Origin: Sphingomonadaceae bacterium
Lineage (GTDB): Bacteria > Pseudomonadota > Alphaproteobacteria > Sphingomonadales > Sphingomonadaceae
Reading direction: 5' to 3'
Length of the DNA: 43,658 bases
Assembly: GCA_025356175.1 (NCBI GenBank)
Contig: JANXUP010000175.1
Location: 1-43,658, forward strand
The stretch's first letter is position 1; each line of letters opens with the position of its first letter. The notes beneath the pieces were generated by a model that had not been told where the DNA came from, did no database searches, and saw nothing but the letters and a program-made list of their open reading frames with translations. Made by a program: the position numbers and the translations under genes. This document shows positions 23,837-31,050 of this stretch, piece by piece.

Positions 23837-25186
23837 CTAACGCATCAGCACCAGCTCTTCCGACATCGACGGGTGCAGCGCGACCGTCGCGTCGAAATCG
23901 GCTTTGGTCAGTCCCGCGCGCACCGCGATCGCAACCGCTTGCAGGATTTCGGGCGCTTCGGGGCCGATCATGTGGACGCCGATCACCTTGTCGGTGCTTT
24001 CGTCGATGACCAGCTTGTACAGGCCGCGTTCGTGGCGGCTGGCAAAGACGTTTTTCATCGGGCGAAAGTCGGCGGTGAAGATCTTGACTGCGCCGGCGAG
24101 CTTTTCGCGGGCCTGGGCTTCGGTCAGCCCGACCGAGGCGAGCGGCGGCTGCGAGAACACCGCGCTGGGGATCGCCTCGTAATCGGTCGCGCGCGGCGTG
24201 CCGCCAAACACGGTGTCGGCAAAGGCGTGGCCCTCGCGGATTGCGATCGGGGTCAGCTGGACCCGGTCGGTGACATCGCCGACGGCATAGATGCTGTCAC
24301 ACGAGGTTTTGCTGTAGGCATCGACCAGGATTTCCCCGCCCTCGCCCAGCGTAATCCCGACGCTCTCGAGGCCGAGTCCGCCAGTCTTGGGCTTGCGGCC
24401 CGTCGCCACCAGCACCACGTCGGCAGCGATCGGATCGTGGTCGCCCGCGGTCACCATCAGCGAACCGTCGGCCTGCTTTTCAACTTGCTTGAGCGGCGAA
24501 TTGAACTTGTACTCGATCCCGCGCGCCATGGTGATCTGCAGCAGCCGGTCGCGCAGCGCCGCATCATAGCCACGCAGGACCGTCTCGCTGCGGTTGACCA
24601 CGGTCACATGACACCCCAGCGCATTGAAAATCCCGGCAAATTCCATCGCGATATAGCCCGCGCCCTGGATCACCACCCGCTTGGGCAGCGCGGGAAGGTG
24701 GAACACTTCGTTCGAGGTTATGCAGTGCTCGTTGCCCTCGAACTCAGGCATCACCGGCCAAGCCCCGACCGCGATCAGGATGTATTTGGCAGTCACGTCG
24801 CGGCCCGAGGCCAGCTTCACCGACTGGGGTCCCGTGACCACCGCGCGCTCGTGGAAATGCTCGACCTTGTTGTTGTCGAGCGTCGAAATGTACGCAGCCT
24901 CAAGCCGGTCGACATCGCGCAGCACGGTATCGCGCAGCACGTTCCAGTCAAAGCTCATGCCCGAAACCGTCCAGCCGTAATGTGCCGCGTCCTGCAGTTC
25001 CTCAGCGAAGTGCGAGCCGTAGACCAGCAGCTTCTTGGGCACGCAACCCCGGATCACGCAGGTCCCGCCGACCCGGTACTCCTCCGCCACCGCCACCCGC
25101 GCGCCGTGCGAAGCCGCGACCCGGCTCGCCCGGACCCCGCCCGAACCCGCGCCGATCACGAAGAGGTCATAGTCAAACTCAGCCAT
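23837..25186 (-). CDS. gor: Glutathione-disulfide reductase
   Basis: Gor reduces oxidised glutathione with NADPH, keeping the cytoplasm reduced. The FAD-binding IGAGSGGVRASR lies at the N-terminus, the redox-active CxxxxC is C43 and C48 in GGTCVIRGCVPKK, an NADPH motif GAGYIAMEFAG is in the middle, and the catalytic HPSMSEE His-Glu pair is near the C-terminus. Length (449 aa) is normal. It is divergent from the lipoprotein gene at 25298, and the glutathione system fits with the PrxII-type peroxiredoxin at 1545. Confidence 0.95.
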   Translation of the reverse strand: MAEFDYDLFVIGAGSGGVRASRVAASHGARVAVAEEYRVGGTCVIRGCVPKKLLVYGSHFAEELQDAAHYGWTVSGMSFDWNVLRDTVLRDVDRLEAAYISTLDNNKVEHFHERAVVTGPQSVKLASGRDVTAKYILIAVGAWPVMPEFEGNEHCITSNEVFHLPALPKRVVIQGAGYIAMEFAGIFNALGCHVTVVNRSETVLRGYDAALRDRLLQITMARGIEYKFNSPLKQVEKQADGSLMVTAGDHDPIAADVVLVATGRKPKTGGLGLESVGITLGEGGEILVDAYSKTSCDSIYAVGDVTDRVQLTPIAIREGHAFADTVFGGTPRATDYEAIPSAVFSQPPLASVGLTEAQAREKLAGAVKIFTADFRPMKNVFASRHERGLYKLVIDESTDKVIGVHMIGPEAPEILQAVAIAVRAGLTKADFDATVALHPSMSEELVLMR

Positions 25187-25297
25187 CTTCCGCTCCCGTT
25201 ATGCGCGCGATATGGGGCGGGACTGATGGGTTTGCCAATCGTAATTGCTGCAAAGGGTGATAGGTCTGTAAATTCGATATCGACTGGAGCAGACGTG

Positions 25298-25708
25298 GTG
25301 AGCGTGAGAGTAATTGCTGGCCTGCTTGTTGGCAGCACAATGTTGGCCAGCTGCGCCGCCAAATCGCATGAGCCCGGCAATGGCCTGAACGAGCTATTTC
25401 AGCAGTCAAAATTTGTCGCGACCGCCTGCTACACCGGAGTCGATACTCCCGAAGATCTCCGCCCCCTTACGGCAGCAGTGAACGCGACCGTCGACGACGT
25501 AAGCAAGCAGCCCGAACCTCGTGACCCCGTTCAAGTCAAGCATAGGCTGGTGCAACTGGTGCAGGAGGTCGACCTATTCGCAACCGAAGACCGGGATGAA
25601 GTCTATCGGTATGCGATCAAAATTTGGCGAGCGTCCGGAATGCGAGGCGAATCCGGGCTCTTTCCCAAGAAGGATGCGGCAGTGCTGGCGCAAATGCCGG
25701 GTTGCTGA
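25298..25708 (+). CDS. Hypothetical small lipoprotein (136 aa)
   Basis: The N-terminus has a hydrophobic signal followed by the lipobox LASC at about residues 16-19, so the mature protein should be lipidated at its first Cys and anchored in an envelope membrane. The rest is hydrophilic with two more Cys (one in ATACYTGV, one at the last residue), which could form a disulfide. I recognise no family. Two GTG codons (25295 and 25298) are possible starts; GGAG at 25286-25289 is eight bases from the second, so I prefer that. The long frame open upstream of it is only antisense to gor. It converges with pgi, 12 bases apart. Confidence 0.6.
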   Translation: MSVRVIAGLLVGSTMLASCAAKSHEPGNGLNELFQQSKFVATACYTGVDTPEDLRPLTAAVNATVDDVSKQPEPRDPVQVKHRLVQLVQEVDLFATEDRDEVYRYAIKIWRASGMRGESGLFPKKDAAVLAQMPGC

Positions 25709-25720
25709 GCTTGCCATAAC

Positions 25721-27235
25721 TCACTTGATCCCCGCCTCGGCCAGCAGCGCCTCCGTACTGGCATCGAAAGTAGTTCCGCCGTTGACGATGGCCTTGGCGA
25801 TTTCCTTGCCTAGCTCGACCCCGAACTGGTCGAACGAGTTGATCCCCAGCATCACCCCGTTAGCGAAGGTGCGGTGTTCATGGAAGGCGATCAGCGCACC
25901 GAGTGTGGCGGCGTTGAGTTCCTCGCACAGGATCGTCGCTGAGGGACGGTCGCCGGGATAGGCGCGCGCGCCGTCCTTGCTTTCCTTACCGGCCATCAGT
26001 GCTGCACCCTGCGCAAAGCAGTTGGCGAGAAGGTTGTGGTGATGGTCTGACGCCAGCTCGTCACCCGGTTCGATCGCGGCGATGAAGTCCACCGGCACCA
26101 GGTTGGTACCTTGGTGGAGCAGCTGGAACACCGCATGCTGCGCATCGGTCCCCACCCCACCCCAGGTGATCGGCGCGGTCGGGCGGCCGACGGGTGAGCC
26201 GTCGAGCTTCACCGACTTGCCATTCGATTCCATTTCGAGCTGCTGGAGGTAGCTCGGCAGCAGGCGGAGCCGCTCGTCATAGGCAAAGCAGGCGCGGGTC
26301 TGGGCACCGCACAACTGGGTATAGTAAAGGTCGGCAAAGGCCGCGCGCAGCGGCAGGTTATCGAGCCCGTCGGTGTCGATGAAATGCCGGTCCATCGCCG
26401 CCGCGCCGTCAAGGAACTCGGCGAACTTATCATAGCCCACCGCCAGCGCGATCGGGAAGCCGATCGACGACCACAGCGAATAACGCCCGCCAACGCTCTC
26501 GGCAAAAGGCAGCACGCGGGTTTCATCGACCCCCCATTCGACCGCCTTGTCAGGATAGGCAGTCAACGCGATGACCCGGCCATAGGTGTCCGCCACGCCA
26601 TTCTGCTTGAGCCAGTCGAGCGCCGACAATGCGTTGGTGATGGTCTCGGTGGTGGTGAAGGTTTTTGAGGCGACCGCGATCATCGTGGTCGCCGGGTCGC
26701 ACGCCCGGAACGCCGCTTCGAGCGCGCAGCCGTCGATGTTCGAGACGACATGCACGTCGCACTTGGGATTGTCGCGCGCCAGCGCGTCGATCGCCAAGGC
26801 CGGGCCCAGCGCCGAACCGCCGATCCCGATATGGATCAGGTGCCTGATCTCACCCAGCGCGCCGGAGTGGATCGCATCGACCAGACTTTTCATGCGCATG
26901 TGCAGCGCCTCGGCCTCGTCGACGCTGGCATCCCGGCCGATCCCGCGCTGCGCGGTGTGTTCGACCGGACGGTCTTCGCTGACGTTGATGTGCTCGCCCG
27001 CGATCATCGCCGCGCGGCGCTGGGCAAAGCCCGCCGCCTCAGCCAGCTTGACGAAGGCCGCACCCAGCGCGGCATCGAGGTGCGTCTTTGACCAGTCGAA
27101 CCGCACCGCACCGCCCGGCAATTCGAGCTTGCTGGACCAGGCCGCAAGCCGCCCCGCATCGCCGAACAAGGACTTCAGGTTGGGCCGGGGCAAGGCCGCG
27201 AGTTCACTCCAGGCTGCCGCTACCGCATCGCTCAT
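25721..27235 (-). CDS. pgi: Glucose-6-phosphate isomerase
   Basis: Pgi interconverts glucose 6-phosphate and fructose 6-phosphate. The family signatures are intact: HIGIGGSALGPALAIDAL, SKTFTTTETITNA, the SVGGRYSLWSSIGFPIAL signature around the catalytic residues, and GINSFDQFGVELGKEIA near the C-terminus. Length is 504 aa. AGGAG lies seven bases before the ATG at 27235, so the extension to 27508 is rejected. With gnd at 6475 this gives two enzymes of sugar-phosphate metabolism in the window, but in separate operons. The gene is divergent from lepB, and a palindrome at 27324-27341 sits between them. Confidence 0.96.
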   Translation of the reverse strand: MSDAVAAAWSELAALPRPNLKSLFGDAGRLAAWSSKLELPGGAVRFDWSKTHLDAALGAAFVKLAEAAGFAQRRAAMIAGEHINVSEDRPVEHTAQRGIGRDASVDEAEALHMRMKSLVDAIHSGALGEIRHLIHIGIGGSALGPALAIDALARDNPKCDVHVVSNIDGCALEAAFRACDPATTMIAVASKTFTTTETITNALSALDWLKQNGVADTYGRVIALTAYPDKAVEWGVDETRVLPFAESVGGRYSLWSSIGFPIALAVGYDKFAEFLDGAAAMDRHFIDTDGLDNLPLRAAFADLYYTQLCGAQTRACFAYDERLRLLPSYLQQLEMESNGKSVKLDGSPVGRPTAPITWGGVGTDAQHAVFQLLHQGTNLVPVDFIAAIEPGDELASDHHHNLLANCFAQGAALMAGKESKDGARAYPGDRPSATILCEELNAATLGALIAFHEHRTFANGVMLGINSFDQFGVELGKEIAKAIVNGGTTFDASTEALLAEAGIK

Positions 27236-27323
27236 GTAATCACTCCTGTAAGGCCAGCCGCGCGCTATGCCCCGCCCCCGCCATGCGGCCAAGTAGGGAA
27301 ATCGTATGCATGAGCCCGTTAGT

Positions 27324-27341
27324 GTGTTATTCATATAGCAC
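27324..27341. promoter_or_regulatory. Imperfect palindrome in the pgi-lepB intergenic region
   Basis: GTGTTAT (27324-27330), four bases, and ATAGCAC (27335-27341) form an inverted repeat with one mismatched pair. It lies in the 154-base divergent region and is AT-rich compared with its surroundings, so it overlaps where promoters are expected. It could be an operator for a dimeric (for example GntR-like) regulator, or simply part of a -10 region. Confidence 0.35.
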
Positions 27342-27389
27342 GCCATAAGACTTGACGAGCCTGCAGTGGCGTGGGCAAGGAACGAGCCG

Positions 27390-28247
27390 ATGACCGACAC
27401 CACACTTGAAAACAACGAAATGCCCGCGGCCGAGGTTCCCGAAGCCAAGCCTGCCAAGCCGGCGAAGAAGGAAGATTCGTTCCCCGTCTTCGTGCTCAAA
27501 CTGGGCATCGCGGTGGTGCTGTTCCGCAGCTTCGTCTTCGCGCCGTTCTACATCCCCAGCGAATCGATGCTGCCGCGCCTGCTGAACGGCGATTACCTGC
27601 TGCTGGCCAAATGGCCTTACGGGTTCTCGCGCCGCTCGCTGCCGTTCGGCGTGCCATTGCTCCCCGAACAACGCGTGCTTGCCTCCAATCCGGCGCGCGG
27701 CGACGTGGTGGTATTCAAGGCCCCGGCGCACTTTGAGGAAGACTGGATCAAGCGCGTGATCGGCCTGCCCGGCGATACGGTGCAGATGAAGGATGGCCAG
27801 CTGGTGCTCAACAACGTGCCGGTGCCCAAGGTCCGCATCTCGGACTTCGAGGTGGCGGTGAGCCCCAACACCCGCTGCTATTCCAGTCAGTTCATGGCCA
27901 AACGCGCTGACGGCGCCGACGTGTGCCGCTACCCGCGCTTCACCGAGACCCTGCCCGGCGGCAAGAGCTACGACGTGCTCGATTTGAACAACAGCAACCC
28001 CAAGGACAACACCGACCCGGTGGTCGTGCCCGAAGGCTCTGTGTTCCTGATGGGCGACAACCGCGACAATTCCGAAGACAGCCGCTATCCGGCCAGCCCC
28101 GATGGCGGGATCGGCCTTGTGCCGATCGACAACCTGCTGGGCCGCGCCACGGTGATGATGTGGTCGACCGACGGCGGCGCCGAATGGCTCAAGCCCTGGA
28201 CCTGGTTCACCGCCGCGCGGTGGAACCGGCTTGGCGGCGCGTTCTGA
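27390..28247 (+). CDS. lepB: Signal peptidase I
   Basis: LepB cleaves signal peptides from exported proteins at the outer face of the inner membrane. It has one membrane helix (about residues 31-52), the catalytic Ser59 in YIPSESMLPRLL, the catalytic Lys121 in WIKRVIGLPGD, and the GDNRDNSEDSR box near the C-terminus. The ATG at 27390 (285 aa) is chosen because AAGGAA lies seven bases upstream; the longer start at 27366 lacks one. A Pro/Ala/Lys-rich N-terminal tail stays in the cytoplasm. It is followed by rnc after six bases, the conserved lepB-rnc-era arrangement. Confidence 0.95.
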   Translation: MTDTTLENNEMPAAEVPEAKPAKPAKKEDSFPVFVLKLGIAVVLFRSFVFAPFYIPSESMLPRLLNGDYLLLAKWPYGFSRRSLPFGVPLLPEQRVLASNPARGDVVVFKAPAHFEEDWIKRVIGLPGDTVQMKDGQLVLNNVPVPKVRISDFEVAVSPNTRCYSSQFMAKRADGADVCRYPRFTETLPGGKSYDVLDLNNSNPKDNTDPVVVPEGSVFLMGDNRDNSEDSRYPASPDGGIGLVPIDNLLGRATVMMWSTDGGAEWLKPWTWFTAARWNRLGGAF

Positions 28248-28253
28248 GGCCTA

Positions 28254-28922
28254 GTGCTTGATCGCGCCACCAAGGAATTCCTCACCGCGCTGGCCGGAAA
28301 GCCAATCGCGGATGACAGCCTGTGGCTTGAGGCGCTAACGCACGGCAGCACCGGAGCCGAACGCGATTACCAGCGGCTCGAATTCCTCGGTGACCGGATG
28401 CTCGGGCTGGTCATTGCCGAATGGCTGTTTCAGCTCGAAAATTCGGACGAAGGCAAGCTGTCGCAGCGGCTCAATGCGCTGGTCAGTGGCTCGACTTGCG
28501 CGACTATCGCGCGCACCATCGAGCTTGGCAAATACATGCGCCTTGGCAAACAGGCCCGCGACGATGGCGGGCATGACAGCGACAATATCCTGGGTGACGT
28601 GATGGAGGCGCTGATCGGCGCCAGCTTCGTCACCCGCGGCTACGATGCCACCGCCGCCATGGTCCGGCGGCTGTGGGGCGATGCGGTGTCTGGGCAGGCC
28701 GGGCAATCGAAACATCCCAAGTCGGCGCTGCAGGAGTGGGCCGCCGGCAACCGCCGCAAGGGCCCAAATTACCGCCTGGTCGAACGCTCCGGCCCCGACC
28801 ACGCCGCGCGCTTTCTGGTCTCGGTCGAAGTGCCCGGCGTGGGCGCGGCAGAGGCCGCCGGCACCTCGATGCGCGAAGCGGAAACGGCGGCGGCGGAGGA
28901 ATTCATGCGGCGGTTCGGGTGA
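28254..28922 (+). CDS. rnc: Ribonuclease III
   Basis: RNase III cleaves double-stranded RNA and matures rRNA precursors. The signature RLEFLGDRMLGLVIAEWL with catalytic acidic residues, the second acidic motif GDVMEALIGASF, and a C-terminal double-stranded RNA-binding domain (KSALQEWAAGNRRKGPNY onward) are all visible. Length (222 aa) is normal. It uses a GTG start at 28254 with GAGG upstream, six bases after lepB, so it is translated with it. A 152-base gap carrying an inverted repeat separates it from era. Confidence 0.95.
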   Translation: MLDRATKEFLTALAGKPIADDSLWLEALTHGSTGAERDYQRLEFLGDRMLGLVIAEWLFQLENSDEGKLSQRLNALVSGSTCATIARTIELGKYMRLGKQARDDGGHDSDNILGDVMEALIGASFVTRGYDATAAMVRRLWGDAVSGQAGQSKHPKSALQEWAAGNRRKGPNYRLVERSGPDHAARFLVSVEVPGVGAAEAAGTSMREAETAAAEEFMRRFG

Positions 28923-28936
28923 TGGCAGCGCGCCGA

Positions 28937-29042
28937 CTTCGACAGGCTCAGCCTGAGCGGGTATGAGAGCAATATGAAACTCCTGAACCCTTCACAATTC
29001 CCCTACCCCGCTCAGCCTGAGCTCATCCTGAGCCTGTCGAAG
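28937..29042. repeat. Palindromic intergenic repeat between rnc and era
   Basis: CTTCGACAGGCTCAGCCTGAG begins a left arm at 28937, and its inverted, slightly extended counterpart ends with CCTGTCGAAG at 29042. The loop between holds about 45 AT-richer bases with no gene. The CTTCGACAGGCTCAG core is a repeat family widespread in bacterial genomes, so this is probably one inserted copy. Each arm is itself a near-palindrome, so the transcript would fold strongly just before era. Confidence 0.75.
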
Positions 29043-29074
29043 GGCGAAGGCCACGCGCAACGAAAGACCTACAC

Positions 29075-29983
29075 ATGACCCCTCACTGCGGCCTGGTTGC
29101 CGTTCTCGGCGCGCCAAATGCGGGCAAAAGCACGCTGGTCAACGCGCTGGTCGGTCAGAAGGTGGCGATCGTCAGTGCCAAGGCGCAGACCACCCGCGCC
29201 CGGCTGATGGGGATTGCGCTGCAGGGCACTACGCAGATCATCCTTGCCGACACCCCAGGGCTGTTCGCGCCCAAGCGCCGGTTGGACCGCGCGATGGTTG
29301 CCGCGGCGTGGGAGGGCGCGCAGGAGGCCGATGCGATCCTGCTGGTGGTCGATGGCCGCAAGAAGCGCCGCGATTATCTTGAGCCGATCCTGGAGGACCT
29401 CAAGCACCGGCCCGAGCGCAAGATCCTGGTGCTCAACAAGGTCGATGAAGTGGCCAAGGAACCGCTGCTGATCGCCGCGCAGGAGCTGGCCGGGACGGAC
29501 GAAGACGGCAATGCCGCGTTCGATGAGGTGTTCTTCATCTCGGCGCTAACCGGCGACGGGGTGCCCGAACTCAAGACGCGGCTGGCGAAGCTGATGCCCG
29601 AAGGCGCATGGCATTACCCCGAAGACCAAGTCTCCAACGCCAGCGAGCGGCTGTTGGCGTGCGAAATCACCCGCGAACAGCTTTACCGCCAGCTCCACGA
29701 CGAACTGCCCTATGACAGCGCGGTCCGCCCCGAAAGCTACACCCACCGCCCCGACGGCTCGGTCGAAGTGCACCAACAAATCGTGATCGCGCGAGACAGC
29801 CAGAAGGGCATCGTGCTCGGCAAAGGCGGAAGCAAACTGAAGTCGATCGGCGAGACTGCGCGCAAGGAACTTAGCGAGCTGCTTGGCGTGAAGGTGCACC
29901 TGTTCCTCCACGTCAAGGTCGATGAGAAGTGGGGCGAGGACAAAGAGGTTTACGAGGAGATCGGGTTGGAGTGGGTGCGTTAA
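29075..29983 (+). CDS. era: GTPase Era
   Basis: Era is an essential GTPase that binds 16S rRNA during 30S ribosome assembly. G1 GAPNAGKST, G3 DTPG, G4 NKVD and the G5-like SAL motif are present, followed by the KH domain with IVLGKGGSKLKSIGETARKE near residue 250. Length (302 aa) is normal. Unusually for lepB-rnc-era operons, a palindromic repeat fills the gap before it, and the ribosome-binding site is weak (AAAGA), so expression may differ from that of rnc. Confidence 0.96.
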   Translation: MTPHCGLVAVLGAPNAGKSTLVNALVGQKVAIVSAKAQTTRARLMGIALQGTTQIILADTPGLFAPKRRLDRAMVAAAWEGAQEADAILLVVDGRKKRRDYLEPILEDLKHRPERKILVLNKVDEVAKEPLLIAAQELAGTDEDGNAAFDEVFFISALTGDGVPELKTRLAKLMPEGAWHYPEDQVSNASERLLACEITREQLYRQLHDELPYDSAVRPESYTHRPDGSVEVHQQIVIARDSQKGIVLGKGGSKLKSIGETARKELSELLGVKVHLFLHVKVDEKWGEDKEVYEEIGLEWVR

Positions 29984-30010
29984 TGAGAGCAACTAGAAAA
30001 GCTCTAGCCC

Positions 30011-30271
30011 TCATACATTGATCCCCAACATTTTTGCTCCAAATACGACAACACAAAGCCAAAATAACGGCCAAAGTATTCCGCACAAACCACCAACAAT
30101 AACTGCAAGAATGATCGCGGGTAACCAACCGATCCCAAAACCAAAAAGGAAACCATACGTGGCCGCGCAATAGGCCCAGGCTCCTAAAAATGTTAACCCT
30201 CCAACTAGAAGTCCCGTTATGATAGCGACAGACCCATAAAAACTCCAAAACTTGTCGTCTTCTTCGATCAT
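30011..30271 (-). CDS. Small multi-span membrane protein (86 aa)
   Basis: The protein has a short acidic N-terminus (IEEDDKFW) and then two to three hydrophobic helices rich in Gly, Phe, Leu and Trp, ending in a short tail. The DNA here is clearly AT-richer than its neighbours, with codons such as AAA, ATA and TTA, which suggests recent acquisition. GGGG lies seven bases before the ATG. It starts 13 bases after the stop of the 59-residue gene at 30285, so the two probably form a transcript. No family is recognised. Confidence 0.6.
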   Translation of the reverse strand: MIEEDDKFWSFYGSVAIITGLLVGGLTFLGAWAYCAATYGFLFGFGIGWLPAIILAVIVGGLCGILWPLFWLCVVVFGAKMLGINV

Positions 30272-30284
30272 TTCATACCCCTAT

Positions 30285-30464
30285 TCACCGCAGCTTCGCA
30301 ATCCCGATTCCGTCTATCTTCGCGCGCTCCTTGGTCGATTCCTCGCTGCGGTTAAGCGCCTTGGCGATTTCTTTCAGGCCCTTGCCCTTGCCCGCGAGGG
30401 TGCGAAGTTTCGTGACCTCGTCGGCTTTCCAGGGTTGGCGGTGTTTAGTGAATATTTCGGCCAT
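30285..30464 (-). CDS. Myb/SANT-like DNA-binding mini-protein (59 aa)
   Basis: This short gene encodes 59 residues starting MAEIFTKHRQPWKADEV. The single Trp, followed by EVTKLRTLAGKGKGLKEIAK and a recognition-helix-like ALNRSEESTKERAK, has the spacing of one SANT/Myb or homeodomain-like three-helix unit, which in bacteria usually binds DNA. Many basic residues support this. Such mini-proteins are common, uncharacterised genes in sphingomonads. It sits just upstream of the AT-rich membrane protein, and just beyond a cluster of palindromic repeats, so it may be an accessory regulator. Confidence 0.65.
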   Translation of the reverse strand: MAEIFTKHRQPWKADEVTKLRTLAGKGKGLKEIAKALNRSEESTKERAKIDGIGIAKLR

Positions 30465-30507
30465 GGGGGCGGGATAGCGGAACCTGTGCGGGCTTGTCGC
30501 GCCTTTT

Positions 30508-30599
30508 CGTCGTCCCCGGCTCGACCGGGGACCGCTGGCCTCGTCGATGCTAGGTCGCGTCTGGAGGCCAGCGATCCCCGGTCAAGCCGGGGATGACGG
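30508..30599. repeat. REPIN-like element A (two inverted REP units)
   Basis: A unit beginning CGTCGTCCCCGGCTCGACC at 30508 and its inverted partner ending at 30599 enclose about 25 bases, so the whole element folds into a long hairpin ending at both sides in CGTC. Each unit contains CCCCGG-N-CCGGGG type dyads and a GCTGGCC segment. The same unit recurs at 30603-30637 and twice at 30959-31050, bracketing the GIY-YIG gene. Confidence 0.85.
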
Positions 30600-30602
30600 T
30601 GG

Positions 30603-30637
30603 AGGCCTGCTATCCCCGGTCGAGCCGGGGAGGACGG
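30603..30637. repeat. Single REP unit abutting the GIY-YIG stop codon
   Basis: TATCCCCGGTCGAGCCGGGG at 30611-30630 is the conserved core, followed by AGGACGG. It ends at 30637, one base before the stop codon of the GIY-YIG gene at 30638. It could act as a transcription or mRNA-stability element for that gene. It is the third copy of the family in 130 bases. Confidence 0.75.
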
Positions 30638-30925
30638 TTAGGAGTGAAATTGGCTTAGGTCGTGCCATTCGGGATTGGCCGCCTCGATCAGTTCGATCTT
30701 CCAGGCGCGTTCCCAATGCTTGAGCTGTTTCTCGCGGACAATCGCTTCCTCGATTGTGGGATATTCTTCCACCAGCACCAACCGGTCGATCCCATAGCGG
30801 CGACAAAAGCGCGAGCCGAGGCCGGTTTTATGCTGGTGAACGCGCAACGCGATGTCTGCGGTTACGCCGATGTAGAGCACACCGTACATCCGGTTGGCCA
30901 TGATGTAGGTGTAACCACCTCTCAT
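30638..30925 (-). CDS. GIY-YIG family nuclease, single-domain (95 aa)
   Basis: The GIY-YIG domain is seen as YTYIMANRMYGVLYIGVTA (about residues 5-23) followed by the Arg of LRVHQHKTG and the downstream EREKQLKHWERAWK-type helix with its Glu. This is the small UPF0213/YhbQ-like class of roughly 95 residues, likely structure-specific or single-strand nicking endonucleases. The ATG at 30925 has GGAGAA four bases upstream and gives the expected N-terminus; the start at 30946 is an alternative. REP-like repeats lie on both sides, one ending at its stop codon. A role in DNA repair or in spreading these repeats is possible but unproven. Confidence 0.85.
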   Translation of the reverse strand: MRGGYTYIMANRMYGVLYIGVTADIALRVHQHKTGLGSRFCRRYGIDRLVLVEEYPTIEEAIVREKQLKHWERAWKIELIEAANPEWHDLSQFHS

Positions 30926-30958
30926 CGACTTCTCCACTTTCGTCATCCCCGTCAGCCC

Positions 30959-31050
30959 CGTCGTCCCCGGCTTGACCGGGGATCGCTGGCCGCATCAATG
31001 CAAGGCTGGAATAATGCGGCCAGCGATCCCCGCTCGAGCCGGGGACGACG
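30959..31050. repeat. REPIN-like element B beside topA
   Basis: CGTCGTCCCCGGCTTGACC starts at 30959 and the inverted unit ends GGGGACGACG at 31050. The arms extend through GATCGCTGGCCGCAT, giving a nearly perfect hairpin with a short loop. It ends directly against the topA stop codon at 31051. Its loop resembles that of element A (TCAATGC versus TCGATGC), so both copies come from one family. Confidence 0.85.

Noticed and set aside
23441..25297. Long plus-strand frame leading into the lipoprotein gene
   Set aside because: This part is antisense to gor and an SDR gene and has no family features; only the part from 25298 has a lipobox and ribosome site.
30508..31050. CRISPR-like array
   Set aside because: The repeats are few, palindromic and irregularly spaced, with a gene between them and no cas genes; they fit REP/REPIN elements.
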